Under the pieces are notes generated by a model. That model did no database searches, was not told where the DNA came from, and worked only from the letters and a program-made list of their open reading frames with translations. DNA of 64,000 nt from Mediterraneibacter agrestimuris. GTDB taxonomy: Bacteria; Bacillota; Clostridia; Lachnospirales; Lachnospiraceae. The position numbers were made by a program, and so were the translations under genes. Below, one piece after another: positions 42,762 to 51,064 of this stretch (the first letter of the stretch is position 1; the number at the start of each line of letters is the position of its first letter). Where the stretch lies: positions 140,369-204,368 of the forward strand of contig NZ_CALPDG010000002.1 of assembly GCF_943193195.1 (NCBI RefSeq), written 5' to 3'.

Positions 42762-43124
42762 TTATACAGGTGTTCCCACTTCAATCAGATTGCCATCCAA
42801 ATCATAAAACCGAACTACTTTTTGCCCCCATCTGTGTGTCATAATCTTGTTAACATATTGAATTTCGGGATACAATTTCTCCAGTTTTTTAACAAACACT
42901 TCTATCTCTTTTTCTTCAAAATACAATTCACAGGAATTGCTTTGAGGTATGATATCCTTCTTCAGAAAATCTTTCCAGATTCTTTCATCCTGAAGCACAA
43001 GTCCCTCTGTCAAAATCATGTTGCCGTCATTATCAAGCACCATATCAAGCCCAAACAAATCATGATAAAATTGTTTTGACTTTTCTATATCTTTTACAAC
43101 AATTAAAACATTCTTCAGTTTCAT
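42762..43124 (-). CDS. VOC family (glyoxalase/bleomycin-resistance fold) protein
   Basis: This 120-residue protein starts MKLKNVLIVVKDIEKSKQFY, the classic VOC beta-alpha-beta opening, and ends with the second metal-site strand FYDLDGNLIEVG (Glu). Such proteins bind a metal and a small substrate or antibiotic; no specific role can be assigned. Its ATG overlaps the stop of a possible 36-residue frame upstream (ATGA), and GGAGGTG precedes it. Confidence 0.85.
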   Translation of the reverse strand: MKLKNVLIVVKDIEKSKQFYHDLFGLDMVLDNDGNMILTEGLVLQDERIWKDFLKKDIIPQSNSCELYFEEKEIEVFVKKLEKLYPEIQYVNKIMTHRWGQKVVRFYDLDGNLIEVGTPV

Positions 43125-43231
43125 TGCTGTTCACCTCCTAAACTTTGCCAACACTTCTTACTTAATTTTTCATCCATAATTATTCTTTCACATCTCTCAT
43201 AGCGGTATGCAGTAATCCTGTCTCCATTCAT
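43121..43231 (-). CDS. Possible 36-residue peptide coupled to the VOC gene
   Basis: An open frame runs from ATG 43231 to a TGA that overlaps the VOC start (ATGA). It begins MNGDRITAYRYERCERIIMD and ends SLGGEQQ. GGGAGG lies only one base from its ATG, a poor spacing. A shorter nine-codon frame with AAAGGAATAAAG just before it ends directly at this ATG. It may be a leader pair that couples translation into the VOC gene, or chance; it resembles no protein I know. Confidence 0.3.
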   Translation of the reverse strand: MNGDRITAYRYERCERIIMDEKLSKKCWQSLGGEQQ

Positions 43232-43322
43232 TCCTCCCACAAATCCTCCCTCATCATCTTTATTCCTTTTACTATATCACATTTCAGTCCAACATCCTTC
43301 CCGAAAAAATATCAAAAGGAAA

Positions 43323-43356
43323 AAGAACCAGCTCCGATTATTCAGAACTGGTTCTT
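43323..43356 (-). terminator. Rho-independent terminator of the decarboxylase operon
   Basis: Minus strand AAGAACCAGTTC pairs with GAGCTGGTTCTT, followed by TTTCCTTTT, 17 bases after the carboxyltransferase stop. Confidence 0.88.
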
Positions 43357-43372
43357 CTATTTTTCATTTTTC

Positions 43373-44788
43373 TTATACCGGATATGCTCCGTTCTCTGTA
43401 TCAGCAACTGTTGCATCTACTTTTGTCTGCTGTGCTTCACGGTACTTGAAGAAATCTGTCGCAACCTGCGGGAACAACGCATAACTTAATACATCCTCGT
43501 CCTGCTGGCTCCACTGTGCACACTCTTTGCGGAGTGTATCCAACTCATCTGGAATCAAATCAGCCGGACGGCAGGTAATAATCTCTGCATCCTCGCCGAT
43601 AACTTTCTTCTGTACTTCCGGATCAAACGGTTTAACTGTTGCACCATATTTTCCGGAAAGAACGTCCTTTGTTTCCTTTGTAGCCATCTTATAACGTTCG
43701 CCCATCAATACGTTGAATACAGCCTGTGTACCCACAATCTGTGAAGACGGTGTAACGAGCGGAGGCTCACCAAGATCCTTACGTACACGCGGTACTTCTT
43801 CCAGAACCTCATAGAATTTATCTGCGGCGCCCTGTTCCGCAAGCTGGCTTGTCAGGTTAGACAGCATACCGCCTGGTACCTGATACAAAAGTGTCTTAAT
43901 ATTGACACCAAGGTTCTTTGGATTAAGCAGTCCGCTCTCCAGAGCCTCGTCGCGCAGAGGACGGAAGTAATCTGCGATTTCTGCCAGAAGATTCTGATCC
44001 AGACCTGTGTCATAAGGCGTTCCCTTAAATGTCTCAACCATAACCTCTGTCGCCGGCTGGGACGTTCCCAGTGCAAATGGTGACATTGCAGTATCGATGA
44101 TATCCGCTCCTGCTTCTACCGCCTTTAAGTATGTCATAGAAGCCACACCGGAAGTATAATGTGTATGCATCTCAATCGGAATCTCAACTGCTTCCTTCAA
44201 TGCCTCAACAAGCTCTGTTGCCTGATACGGACAGAGAAGTCCTGCCATATCCTTTACACAGATAGAATTAGCGCCCATTTCCTGAATCCTTTTCGCCAGT
44301 TCCATCCAGTATTCCAGTGTATATGCCTCACCCAGTGTATAAGACATTGCAACCTGTGCATGTGCTTTTTCTTTATTCGCTGCGGTAACTGCGGTCTGCA
44401 AGTTACGCATATCATTCAGACAATCAAAAATACGGATGATATCGATTCCGTTTGCTGCTGATTTCTGTACGAAATACTCTACAACATCATCTGCATACGG
44501 ACGGTATCCGAGGATATTCTGTCCACGGAACAACATCTGCAATTTTGTATTCTTAAAGCCATCACGGAATTTACGAAGTCTCTCCCACGGATCTTCCTTC
44601 AGAAAACGGAGGGAAGCATCAAAAGTTGCCCCGCCCCAGCATTCCACTGCATGGTATCCGACTTTGTCCATTTTCTCGACGATCGGCAGCATCTGCTCTG
44701 TTGTCATACGGGTGGCAATCAGAGACTGATGAGCGTCACGAAGGATTGTTTCTGTAATCTTAACTGGTTTTCTTACCATATCTGCCAT
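43373..44788 (-). CDS. Oxaloacetate decarboxylase alpha / transcarboxylase 5S-like carboxyltransferase subunit
   Basis: This enzyme moves a carboxyl group between oxaloacetate/pyruvate and biotin in a TIM-barrel site. The 471-residue product has ETILRDAHQSLIATRM (metal-binding Asp, about 13-28), CWGGATFD, and IFDCLNDMRN, and the conserved Lys and His blocks SICVKDMAGLL and EMHTHYTSGVA. It lacks the C-terminal biotin domain of full OadA; a separate carrier protein is encoded three genes upstream. That makes it like the 5S subunit of transcarboxylase or PycB. It is the last gene of the operon. Confidence 0.92.
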   Translation of the reverse strand: MADMVRKPVKITETILRDAHQSLIATRMTTEQMLPIVEKMDKVGYHAVECWGGATFDASLRFLKEDPWERLRKFRDGFKNTKLQMLFRGQNILGYRPYADDVVEYFVQKSAANGIDIIRIFDCLNDMRNLQTAVTAANKEKAHAQVAMSYTLGEAYTLEYWMELAKRIQEMGANSICVKDMAGLLCPYQATELVEALKEAVEIPIEMHTHYTSGVASMTYLKAVEAGADIIDTAMSPFALGTSQPATEVMVETFKGTPYDTGLDQNLLAEIADYFRPLRDEALESGLLNPKNLGVNIKTLLYQVPGGMLSNLTSQLAEQGAADKFYEVLEEVPRVRKDLGEPPLVTPSSQIVGTQAVFNVLMGERYKMATKETKDVLSGKYGATVKPFDPEVQKKVIGEDAEIITCRPADLIPDELDTLRKECAQWSQQDEDVLSYALFPQVATDFFKYREAQQTKVDATVADTENGAYPV

Positions 44789-44806
44789 TTTCTTATTCCT
44801 CCATTA

Positions 44807-45958
44807 TTATTTCACGCCGAATATTGCCATAAATGTTCCGGCTGCTACCGCAGTACCGATAACACCTGCAACGTTCGGACCCATCGCATGCATCAGCAGG
44901 AAGTTGGTCGGGTCTGCCTCTGCTCCGACTTTCTGAGATACCCTGGCTGCCATCGGAACAGCAGATACACCTGCGGAACCGATCAGTGGATTAACCTTTC
45001 CTCCGGTTGCTTTGCACATGATTTTACCAAAGATAACTCCAGCCGCTGTACCAAATGCAAATGCGATCAATCCCAATGCAACAATCTTCAGTGTATCCCA
45101 GTTCAAAAATGCTTCTGCACTTGTGGTCGCTCCAACTGATGTTCCAAGCAGGATAACTACGATGTACATCAAAGCATTGGATGCAGTCTCGCTTAACTGT
45201 CTTACAACTCCAGATTCCTTGAACAGGTTACCAAGCATCAGCATACCTACCAAAGGTGCTGTTGTCGGCAGAATCACGCAGACAACGATAGTAACAATAA
45301 TCGGGAACAAAATTCTCTCCAGTTTGGAAACCGGACGAAGCTGATCCATTTTGATCTTACGCTCTTCTTCTGTTGTCAGAAGCTTCATGATCGGCGGTTG
45401 GATAATCGGCACCAGTGACATGTAAGAATATGCCGCTACTGCGATTGGTCCCATAATCGCAGTCTGGGACAGCTTACCCGCAAGGAAGATGGATGTCGGT
45501 CCGTCTGCTCCTCCGATAATAGAAATTGCAGCAGCAGCTTTGTCGGAAAATCCCATCGCCATAGCCCCAAGATAAGCAGCAAAGATACCGAACTGTGCCG
45601 CCGCGCCAAGAAGGAAGCTCTTTGGGTTGGCAATCAACGGACCAAAATCGGTCATCGCTCCTACACCCATGAAAATCAGGGACGGCAAGATAGACCACTC
45701 GTCTAATACATAAAAATAATAAAGAAGTCCGCCTGTACCGTTTGCGGCATCTTCAGCATGCAGCATAATATCCGGATAGATATTTACAAGCAGCATACCA
45801 AATGCAATCGGAACAAGCAGAAGCGGCTCAAAGCCGTGTCGGATTGCTAAATATAGGAACACACAGGCAACTGCAATCATGATCAGATTTCCAACCGTCA
45901 GATTCATGAATGCAGTCTGGTCTATGAGGTTTCCTAATGTATTTGAAATATATTCCAT
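44807..45958 (-). CDS. Sodium ion-translocating decarboxylase subunit beta
   Basis: The beta subunit decarboxylates carboxybiotin and exports Na+. The 383-residue protein has nine or more hydrophobic helices and the highly conserved IGGADGPTSIFLAGKL (about 148-163, containing the Na+-site Asp) and GSAGVSAVPMAARVSQKV (with the Ser/Arg of the channel). Close in length to OadB, MmdB and GcdB. ATG with GGGAGG. Confidence 0.95.
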   Translation of the reverse strand: MEYISNTLGNLIDQTAFMNLTVGNLIMIAVACVFLYLAIRHGFEPLLLVPIAFGMLLVNIYPDIMLHAEDAANGTGGLLYYFYVLDEWSILPSLIFMGVGAMTDFGPLIANPKSFLLGAAAQFGIFAAYLGAMAMGFSDKAAAAISIIGGADGPTSIFLAGKLSQTAIMGPIAVAAYSYMSLVPIIQPPIMKLLTTEEERKIKMDQLRPVSKLERILFPIIVTIVVCVILPTTAPLVGMLMLGNLFKESGVVRQLSETASNALMYIVVILLGTSVGATTSAEAFLNWDTLKIVALGLIAFAFGTAAGVIFGKIMCKATGGKVNPLIGSAGVSAVPMAARVSQKVGAEADPTNFLLMHAMGPNVAGVIGTAVAAGTFMAIFGVK

Positions 45959-45978
45959 TTGTCAAACCTCCCGGAAAA

Positions 45979-46347
45979 CTAGTTTAATGTAGCCAGTACT
46001 GCTCCTGCCTCAATTGCATCACCTACTGCCACATCAATACTAGCGACTGTTCCTGCTTCCGGCGCTACAACCGGAATCTCCATCTTCATCGCTTCAATGA
46101 TAACTACAGTATCTCCTGACTGTACGCTCTGTCCTACATTTGCTTCAATTTTAAATACCTTCCCTGCAGCACCTGCCTTTACCTGAATACTGCCTGCACC
46201 CGCTGCTGCCTTCTTTGGCGCTGCTGCAGGCGCTGCCTTCGGTGCTGATACAGGAGCAGATGCAGCTGCCAAAGCTGTGCCTGCGCCGTTCTCTTCTACT
46301 GTTACATCATATACATTGCCGTTTACTGTAATTGTATAATTTTTCAT
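45979..46347 (-). CDS. Biotin carboxyl carrier subunit of the decarboxylase
   Basis: The 122-residue protein carries biotin on the lysine of EAMKMEI (about 88-94) and swings between the carboxyltransferases and the beta subunit. An Ala/Pro-rich linker (about 25-50, ASAPVSAPKAAPAAAPKKAA) precedes the biotinyl domain. I start at the ATG 46347, nine bases after AGGAGG, rather than the TTG two codons upstream. Equivalent to the 1.3S subunit of transcarboxylase or MmdC/GcdC. Confidence 0.94.
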   Translation of the reverse strand: MKNYTITVNGNVYDVTVEENGAGTALAAASAPVSAPKAAPAAAPKKAAAGAGSIQVKAGAAGKVFKIEANVGQSVQSGDTVVIIEAMKMEIPVVAPEAGTVASIDVAVGDAIEAGAVLATLN

Positions 46348-46365
46348 TTCCAAATTCCTCCTGAA

Positions 46366-47139
46366 TTAATTCCATTTGTTTGATTTTCTTCTCTTAATGG
46401 AACGAACAACAAAACCATCTGTCGAAGTTCCCTCATATGCCGCAATCGCTGCTGCGATCGCTGCCACAAGTTCGCCGTCATCAGATACACTGACCTCTTC
46501 GGCAGCAACTGCTGCCAAAGCTGCAGTCTCCTGCTTCTTTGTTTCCGGCTCTCTTTTCTTTTTAAATTTCTTCTCAATTACAGGAATGTATTTGAAGAGT
46601 GAAATGATAAATGAAATAAAAATCAATACAACAAATACAGTTCCCATTCCCAATACCGTGTTCAGTCCTGCCTTTGTCAGAATCTCACTCATTGCGTAAT
46701 CTGCATTGACAGTGATACTTTCCATATTCATCTTATCGTCAAATGCAAATTCTATCACACCTGTACGATCCGCACATGTGATTTCTGCTGAGAGCATTGC
46801 ACCGCCGTTCTTCTCTTCCAGTTCATACTCCCCATGGTCCGCAAACGCGCCGCATTCTTCTACTCCTGCAGTCCACGCATCCATCATCGCCCGGAAATTC
46901 TCCGCTTCAACCGGAAATCCTGAATTCAGAAGCATCAGATTCAATTCCAGATCAGACATATCCCGGAACATCTGCATATCAGCCTCGCCCATACTGCTGA
47001 AATTCATAATCATCGCATCTGCATACTGTTCCATCATAGACTGATCATATATTGTCTCATTTGCAGACTTGCTGCCGCATCCCGCCAGACTTAAGGCCAG
47101 AATGAGGACAAGTCCCAATAAACTTAATTTTTTCTTCAC
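46366..47139 (-). CDS. OadG-type subunit fused to a lipoprotein domain
   Basis: The 257-residue product combines two parts. Residues 1-21 are a lipoprotein signal with lipobox LAGC (Cys21). About 22-145 form an exported domain I do not recognise. Then a membrane helix (about 151-175, VLGMGTVFVVLIFISFIISL), a basic stretch and an acidic C-terminus with DDGELVAAIAAAIAAYEG, the OadG/gamma-delta subunit signature. OadG assembles the pump; a typical one is about 80-130 residues with no lipidated outer domain. Starts at GTG 47139 with AGAGGTGAGG. Confidence 0.85.
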   Translation of the reverse strand: MKKKLSLLGLVLILALSLAGCGSKSANETIYDQSMMEQYADAMIMNFSSMGEADMQMFRDMSDLELNLMLLNSGFPVEAENFRAMMDAWTAGVEECGAFADHGEYELEEKNGGAMLSAEITCADRTGVIEFAFDDKMNMESITVNADYAMSEILTKAGLNTVLGMGTVFVVLIFISFIISLFKYIPVIEKKFKKKREPETKKQETAALAAVAAEEVSVSDDGELVAAIAAAIAAYEGTSTDGFVVRSIKRRKSNKWN

Positions 47140-47153
47140 TTTGCCTCACCTCT

Positions 47154-48590
47154 CTAAACCGTACCGTGTTTCTTTTCCGGACGATTCTCTCTCTTTGTGA
47201 ACAGCATTTCAAATGCACCGATTAGATACTTTCTTGTATCAGCCGGCTCAATGATTGCATCCACATATCCTCTTCTTGCTGCGGATAATGGACTGGACTG
47301 CAGCTCTTTATAAGCCGCCGCTTTTTCTTTTAAGTTATCAGCATCAATACCTGCATACATGATCTTCGCAGCCAGTGAAGAATCCATCATACCGATTTCA
47401 GCATTTGTCCATGCATAGACCAGATCTGCCCCGAGAGACTTGCTGTTCATTGTCACATACGCACTTCCATATGCCTGTCCGATAATAACATTTACCTTCG
47501 GCACAGTTGCATTAGCAAACGCATAAGTCAGTTTAGCTACACTCTTTGCCATATTCTTCTCGGATTCTTTCGTTGCTTCATAGCCTGTAACATTTGTCAG
47601 TGTCAGCACTGGAATAGAAAATGCATCGCAGAAATTGATGAAATCTGCAGCTTTCTTACACCCGTCCACAGTCAGGACCGTATCAAAATTCTCCGCATTC
47701 CCCTCTGCGTCATATACTTTAGAACGGTTTGCAACAGCACCGATGGTCATGCCGTTCAGACGGATAAATCCGGTTGCCATTTCTTTCGCATAATCTTTCT
47801 TTGTCTCAAAGAAAATATTGTTATCAGAAATTGTTGCAAGAGCAATTCCTGTATCCTCCGCTGCATTTTCCAGATCTGCGCATATCCGGTTCAAGTCGTC
47901 CAGACATTCGCCATAAGACATATCATCTTCGTTATTTGCCGGAATCATGCAGATCAAAGAACGAATCTGTCCGAGAATCTCCTCTTCTGTTCCGATTCCG
48001 TCTACCAGACCTGCTGTCTTACTCTGATATTCTGCTGAAGACGTATCACATCTGGATACTTCATTGCCTTCCAGTGCATTCGGAGAATTTACAAACAGCT
48101 TACTATCTTTACTCTCCATAAAGGTAAAATCAGTCAGTCCCGGAACAATTGCCAGACCGCCGCCGCACATGCCAAAGATTGCAGTAATCTGTGGAACTAC
48201 ACCGGATGCCATTGCCTGCTTATAATAAAGTCCGCCGAATGCTTCCAGCGCATCGGTTGCCTCCTGAAGTCTTAAGCCCGCACAGTCGATCAGACCGATG
48301 ACCGGCGCTCCCATCTTCATTGCCATATCATAAATACCGGCAATTTTCTTTGCGTGCATCTCGCCGACTGAACCTTTTAATACATCAGCATCTTGACTGT
48401 ACACATAAACAAGATTGCCGTCAATCACTCCGTAGCCGGTGATCACACCATCCGACGGAGTACAATTTGCCTGTAAATTGAAGTCAGTATTTCTTGCTGT
48501 CACAGCACCACCGATTTCAACAAAGCTTCCCTCATCAAGCAAAGTGGCAATTCTCTTGCTTGCAGAGTTTCCAGTTGCATTGTAGCTCAT
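47154..48590 (-). CDS. Acyl-CoA carboxyltransferase subunit (MmdA/12S-like)
   Basis: This crotonase-fold carboxyltransferase moves CO2 between an acyl-CoA, such as methylmalonyl- or propionyl-CoA, and biotin. The 478-residue product begins MSYNATGNSASKRIATLLDE and has the N- and C-terminal carboxyltransferase domains. Acyl-CoA and biotin sites are seen in CGGGLAIVPGLTDF, NVTGYEATKESE and GQAYGSAYVTMNSK. I start at the ATG 48590 seven bases after GGAGGG; an upstream in-frame ATG adds 14 residues without similarity. First gene of the operon, with a strong promoter. The acyl-CoA substrate is inferred, not shown. Confidence 0.9.
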   Translation of the reverse strand: MSYNATGNSASKRIATLLDEGSFVEIGGAVTARNTDFNLQANCTPSDGVITGYGVIDGNLVYVYSQDADVLKGSVGEMHAKKIAGIYDMAMKMGAPVIGLIDCAGLRLQEATDALEAFGGLYYKQAMASGVVPQITAIFGMCGGGLAIVPGLTDFTFMESKDSKLFVNSPNALEGNEVSRCDTSSAEYQSKTAGLVDGIGTEEEILGQIRSLICMIPANNEDDMSYGECLDDLNRICADLENAAEDTGIALATISDNNIFFETKKDYAKEMATGFIRLNGMTIGAVANRSKVYDAEGNAENFDTVLTVDGCKKAADFINFCDAFSIPVLTLTNVTGYEATKESEKNMAKSVAKLTYAFANATVPKVNVIIGQAYGSAYVTMNSKSLGADLVYAWTNAEIGMMDSSLAAKIMYAGIDADNLKEKAAAYKELQSSPLSAARRGYVDAIIEPADTRKYLIGAFEMLFTKRENRPEKKHGTV

Positions 48591-48648
48591 ACCATAGCCC
48601 TCCATGTTATATATTTTAAATAAATAATCCAAAATTTCTGCCTTTTAT

Positions 48649-48677
48649 ATTATATATCAACATTGTGTATATTTCAA
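48649..48677 (-). promoter_or_regulatory. Sigma-A promoter of the decarboxylase operon
   Basis: Minus strand: TTGAAA (48672-48677), 17-bp spacer, TATAAT (48649-48654), about 58 bases before the first start codon. Confidence 0.83.
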
Positions 48678-48705
48678 TCAATTTCCATGGGAAAATATAG
48701 TTACA

Positions 48706-48764
48706 CGTTTTTAACGTTTTTACGGAGTTTGCAGCAAGTGCAAACTCCTATGCTAAACTGTTAC
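48706..48764 (+). repeat. Partial copy (right end) of the GTTAC palindromic element
   Basis: It has the loop hairpin GGAGTTTGCAGCAAGTGCAAACTCC and ends CTATGCTAAACTGTTAC, like the copy at 16512-16565. It lies between the decarboxylase promoter and the leuA terminator. Confidence 0.75.
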
Positions 48765-48811
48765 ACAAAATTTATATGCCGAACTGATATGCGGGGCATT
48801 CAATCACACAG

Positions 48812-48857
48812 TAAAACAGAGAGGCGGCATTTCAGCTATATGCCCCTCTCTGTTTTA
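48812..48857 (-). terminator. Rho-independent terminator of leuA
   Basis: TAAAACAGAGAGG and CCTCTCTGTTTTA are 13-base inverted arms with A/T tails on both sides, 26 bases after the leuA stop. It can act on both strands. Confidence 0.9.
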
Positions 48858-48882
48858 TGTTCCCGTTTTGTCAGTTTCTTTT

Positions 48883-50871
48883 TTACTTTTGATTTCTATA
48901 CTGCACCGGAGTTATATTATACATTTTCTTGAAAATACGGTTAAAATGCTCCACATTCTGATAACCGACAGATTCTGCAATACTCTCTACTGTTATGTTA
49001 CTGCTCTTTAACATCGCTTTTGCCTTTTTCATCCGCACCTTCTTCAAAATATCCCCAAATGTCATGCCGGATTTTTCTTTTATATATTTCGACACATATG
49101 GTTTGGAGAGGAAAAACTGTTCTGCCAGATCATCCAGTGTCACTGTCTTGTAATTTGCATAAATATAATTGGTAATTTCCAGTATTCTTGTGTCCTTGGA
49201 CACGCTGCGTTCTTGAACTTCCTCCAGCTTATTAACCGCTACTTCCAACGCTCCAATAGACGCTTTAATAATATCAGCATCAATGCCGACTCCCCAGTAG
49301 GTCTTATCTTTGCTGACAATTCCCACGTAGGCAACCGCTTTAGAAGAAGAACCGGTTGTCAAAGAATGCTCCTCGTAAAACGTCAGTTCATATTCAATAT
49401 CAAAATAATGTTTCAGTGCATTGCTGACAGCATCCAGACGTCCGTTTCCAACACCTGTAATATTCCGTTTATCTCCCGCATGAGTGATCACTGCCTCAGA
49501 AACAATGCCGTCTTCCTGTTGAAAGTGGCAGGAATCAATCGTAAAAATACTTTTCGCATTGATGTAATTGTCTTCAAAAATATGATATACCCAGTCTGCA
49601 GTAAGTTCTTTGTGTGCCTTGTCGGAAACATCTTTAACCAAGTATCCGACTTCTTCTCTCATCTTCTCCGGCAGACTGATTCCGAAACTCTGCTTCAGGA
49701 TATAGTTCACACCGCCCTTGCCTGACTGGCTGTTAATACGAATCACATCGGAATCATACCTTCTGCCTACATCCTGAGGATCGATCGGCAGATAAGGAAC
49801 CGTCCACTTATCGCACTCTTTCTCTTCTCTCCATGACATGCCCTTTGCAATTGCATCCTGATGAGATCCTGAAAATGCGGTAAATACCAGTTCTCCTGCA
49901 TAAGGCTGGCGCGGAGATACCTGCATTCTTGTCAGACTCTCATATACTTCACAAATTTCACTCATATTTGCAAAATCCAGCTTCGGATCAATTCCATGGG
50001 CAAACATATTCATGGCAAGTGTAATAATGTCCACATTACCGGTACGCTCACCGTTTCCAAACAGAGTTCCCTCAATTCTGTCTGCACCCGCCAGCACTCC
50101 AAGCTCTGCATCACTGATACCGCAGCCGCGGTCATTGTGCGGATGTAAAGAAATGATAACATTATCACGATACAAAAGATTCTTGTCAAAATACTCTACC
50201 TGACTTGCGAACACATGCGGCATGGCAATCTGCACTGTTGTCGGCAGATTGATAATTGCCTTCTTCTCTGGTGAAGGCTTCCACACATCCAGAACCGCAT
50301 TGCATACTTCTAATGCGTAATCTACTTCTGTTCCAGGGAAACTCTCCGGGCTGTATTCAAATGTAAAGTTGCCATCGGTCTGTTCTGCCAGTTCTTTTAA
50401 CAACTTGGCGCCATCAATGGCAATCTGCTTTACCTGCTCCTTATTCTTTCTAAACACTTGCTCACGCTGCGCCACAGATGTTGAATTGTATACATGTATA
50501 ACTGCATGCGGTGCGCCTTTTACTGCCTCAAAAGTTTTTTTGATAATATGCTCCCTCGCCTGTGTCAGCACCTGAACCGTTACATCGTTCGGAATCAGCT
50601 CCTGCTCGATCAAAGTACGCATAAACCGAAACTCCGTCTCGGACGCCGCTGGGAAACCAACTTCAATCTCTTTAAATCCAACTTTCACAAGCAACTTGAA
50701 AAATTCCACTTTCTCTTCCAGACTCATAGGCTCAATCAATGCCTGGTTCCCGTCACGTAAATCTACACTGCACCAAATCGGCGGTTTGTCAATATAGTCT
50801 TTCTTCACCCAATCATAACAGTCTACAGGCGGCATAAAATAAGACCGCTCGTATTTTTCAAAATTTTTCAT
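48883..50871 (-). CDS. leuA: 2-isopropylmalate synthase fused to a C-terminal AraC-type HTH domain
   Basis: The first 555 or so residues are a class II LeuA, which condenses acetyl-CoA with 2-oxoisovalerate in leucine synthesis. Motifs are [16 protein letters not shown] (about 34-49), the metal-binding [25 protein letters not shown], and [13 protein letters not shown]. The regulatory LeuA dimer domain (about 430-550) carries leucine feedback in known enzymes. Residues 560-662 are an extra domain with both AraC helix-turn-helix motifs: [20 protein letters not shown], and [20 protein letters not shown] ending [10 protein letters not shown]. There is no frameshift between the parts. ATG with AAGGAG. 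It is monocistronic, so it may regulate itself or distant genes. Confidence 0.93.
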   Translation of the reverse strand: MKNFEKYERSYFMPPVDCYDWVKKDYIDKPPIWCSVDLRDGNQALIEPMSLEEKVEFFKLLVKVGFKEIEVGFPAASETEFRFMRTLIEQELIPNDVTVQVLTQAREHIIKKTFEAVKGAPHAVIHVYNSTSVAQREQVFRKNKEQVKQIAIDGAKLLKELAEQTDGNFTFEYSPESFPGTEVDYALEVCNAVLDVWKPSPEKKAIINLPTTVQIAMPHVFASQVEYFDKNLLYRDNVIISLHPHNDRGCGISDAELGVLAGADRIEGTLFGNGERTGNVDIITLAMNMFAHGIDPKLDFANMSEICEVYESLTRMQVSPRQPYAGELVFTAFSGSHQDAIAKGMSWREEKECDKWTVPYLPIDPQDVGRRYDSDVIRINSQSGKGGVNYILKQSFGISLPEKMREEVGYLVKDVSDKAHKELTADWVYHIFEDNYINAKSIFTIDSCHFQQEDGIVSEAVITHAGDKRNITGVGNGRLDAVSNALKHYFDIEYELTFYEEHSLTTGSSSKAVAYVGIVSKDKTYWGVGIDADIIKASIGALEVAVNKLEEVQERSVSKDTRILEITNYIYANYKTVTLDDLAEQFFLSKPYVSKYIKEKSGMTFGDILKKVRMKKAKAMLKSSNITVESIAESVGYQNVEHFNRIFKKMYNITPVQYRNQK

Positions 50872-50929
50872 AACAGCATCTCCTTATATTTTATCAATTT
50901 AATTGTCTTTTTTTATCTTCGTTTATACT

Positions 50930-50971
50930 ATCATATAGTTTTAGGGTTTTGTAGTGAAGATTTTAATCACT
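50930..50971 (-). promoter_or_regulatory. Probable leuA promoter with overlapping inverted repeat
   Basis: Minus strand: TTCACT (50953-50958), 17-bp spacer, TATGAT (50930-50935). The -35 box is one arm of the dyad AGTGATTA...TCTTCACT (50953-50971). The dyad is a candidate operator, possibly for the AraC domain of the gene itself. No T-box or leader peptide is seen in the 193-base gap. Confidence 0.45.
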
Positions 50972-51064
50972 TTGGTTGATGTTTTTTAATCTAAATGTGT
51001 GCTATTGAAAATTTAGACAAAACTTACAGCGTTTAAACAGTTGTCTTTTTTCCTAAATTTGATG

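Noticed and set aside
50872..51064. T-box or leader-peptide attenuator before leuA
   Set aside because: No T-box core, no leucine-rich small frame and no terminator hairpin in the gap; a simple promoter with a dyad fits better.
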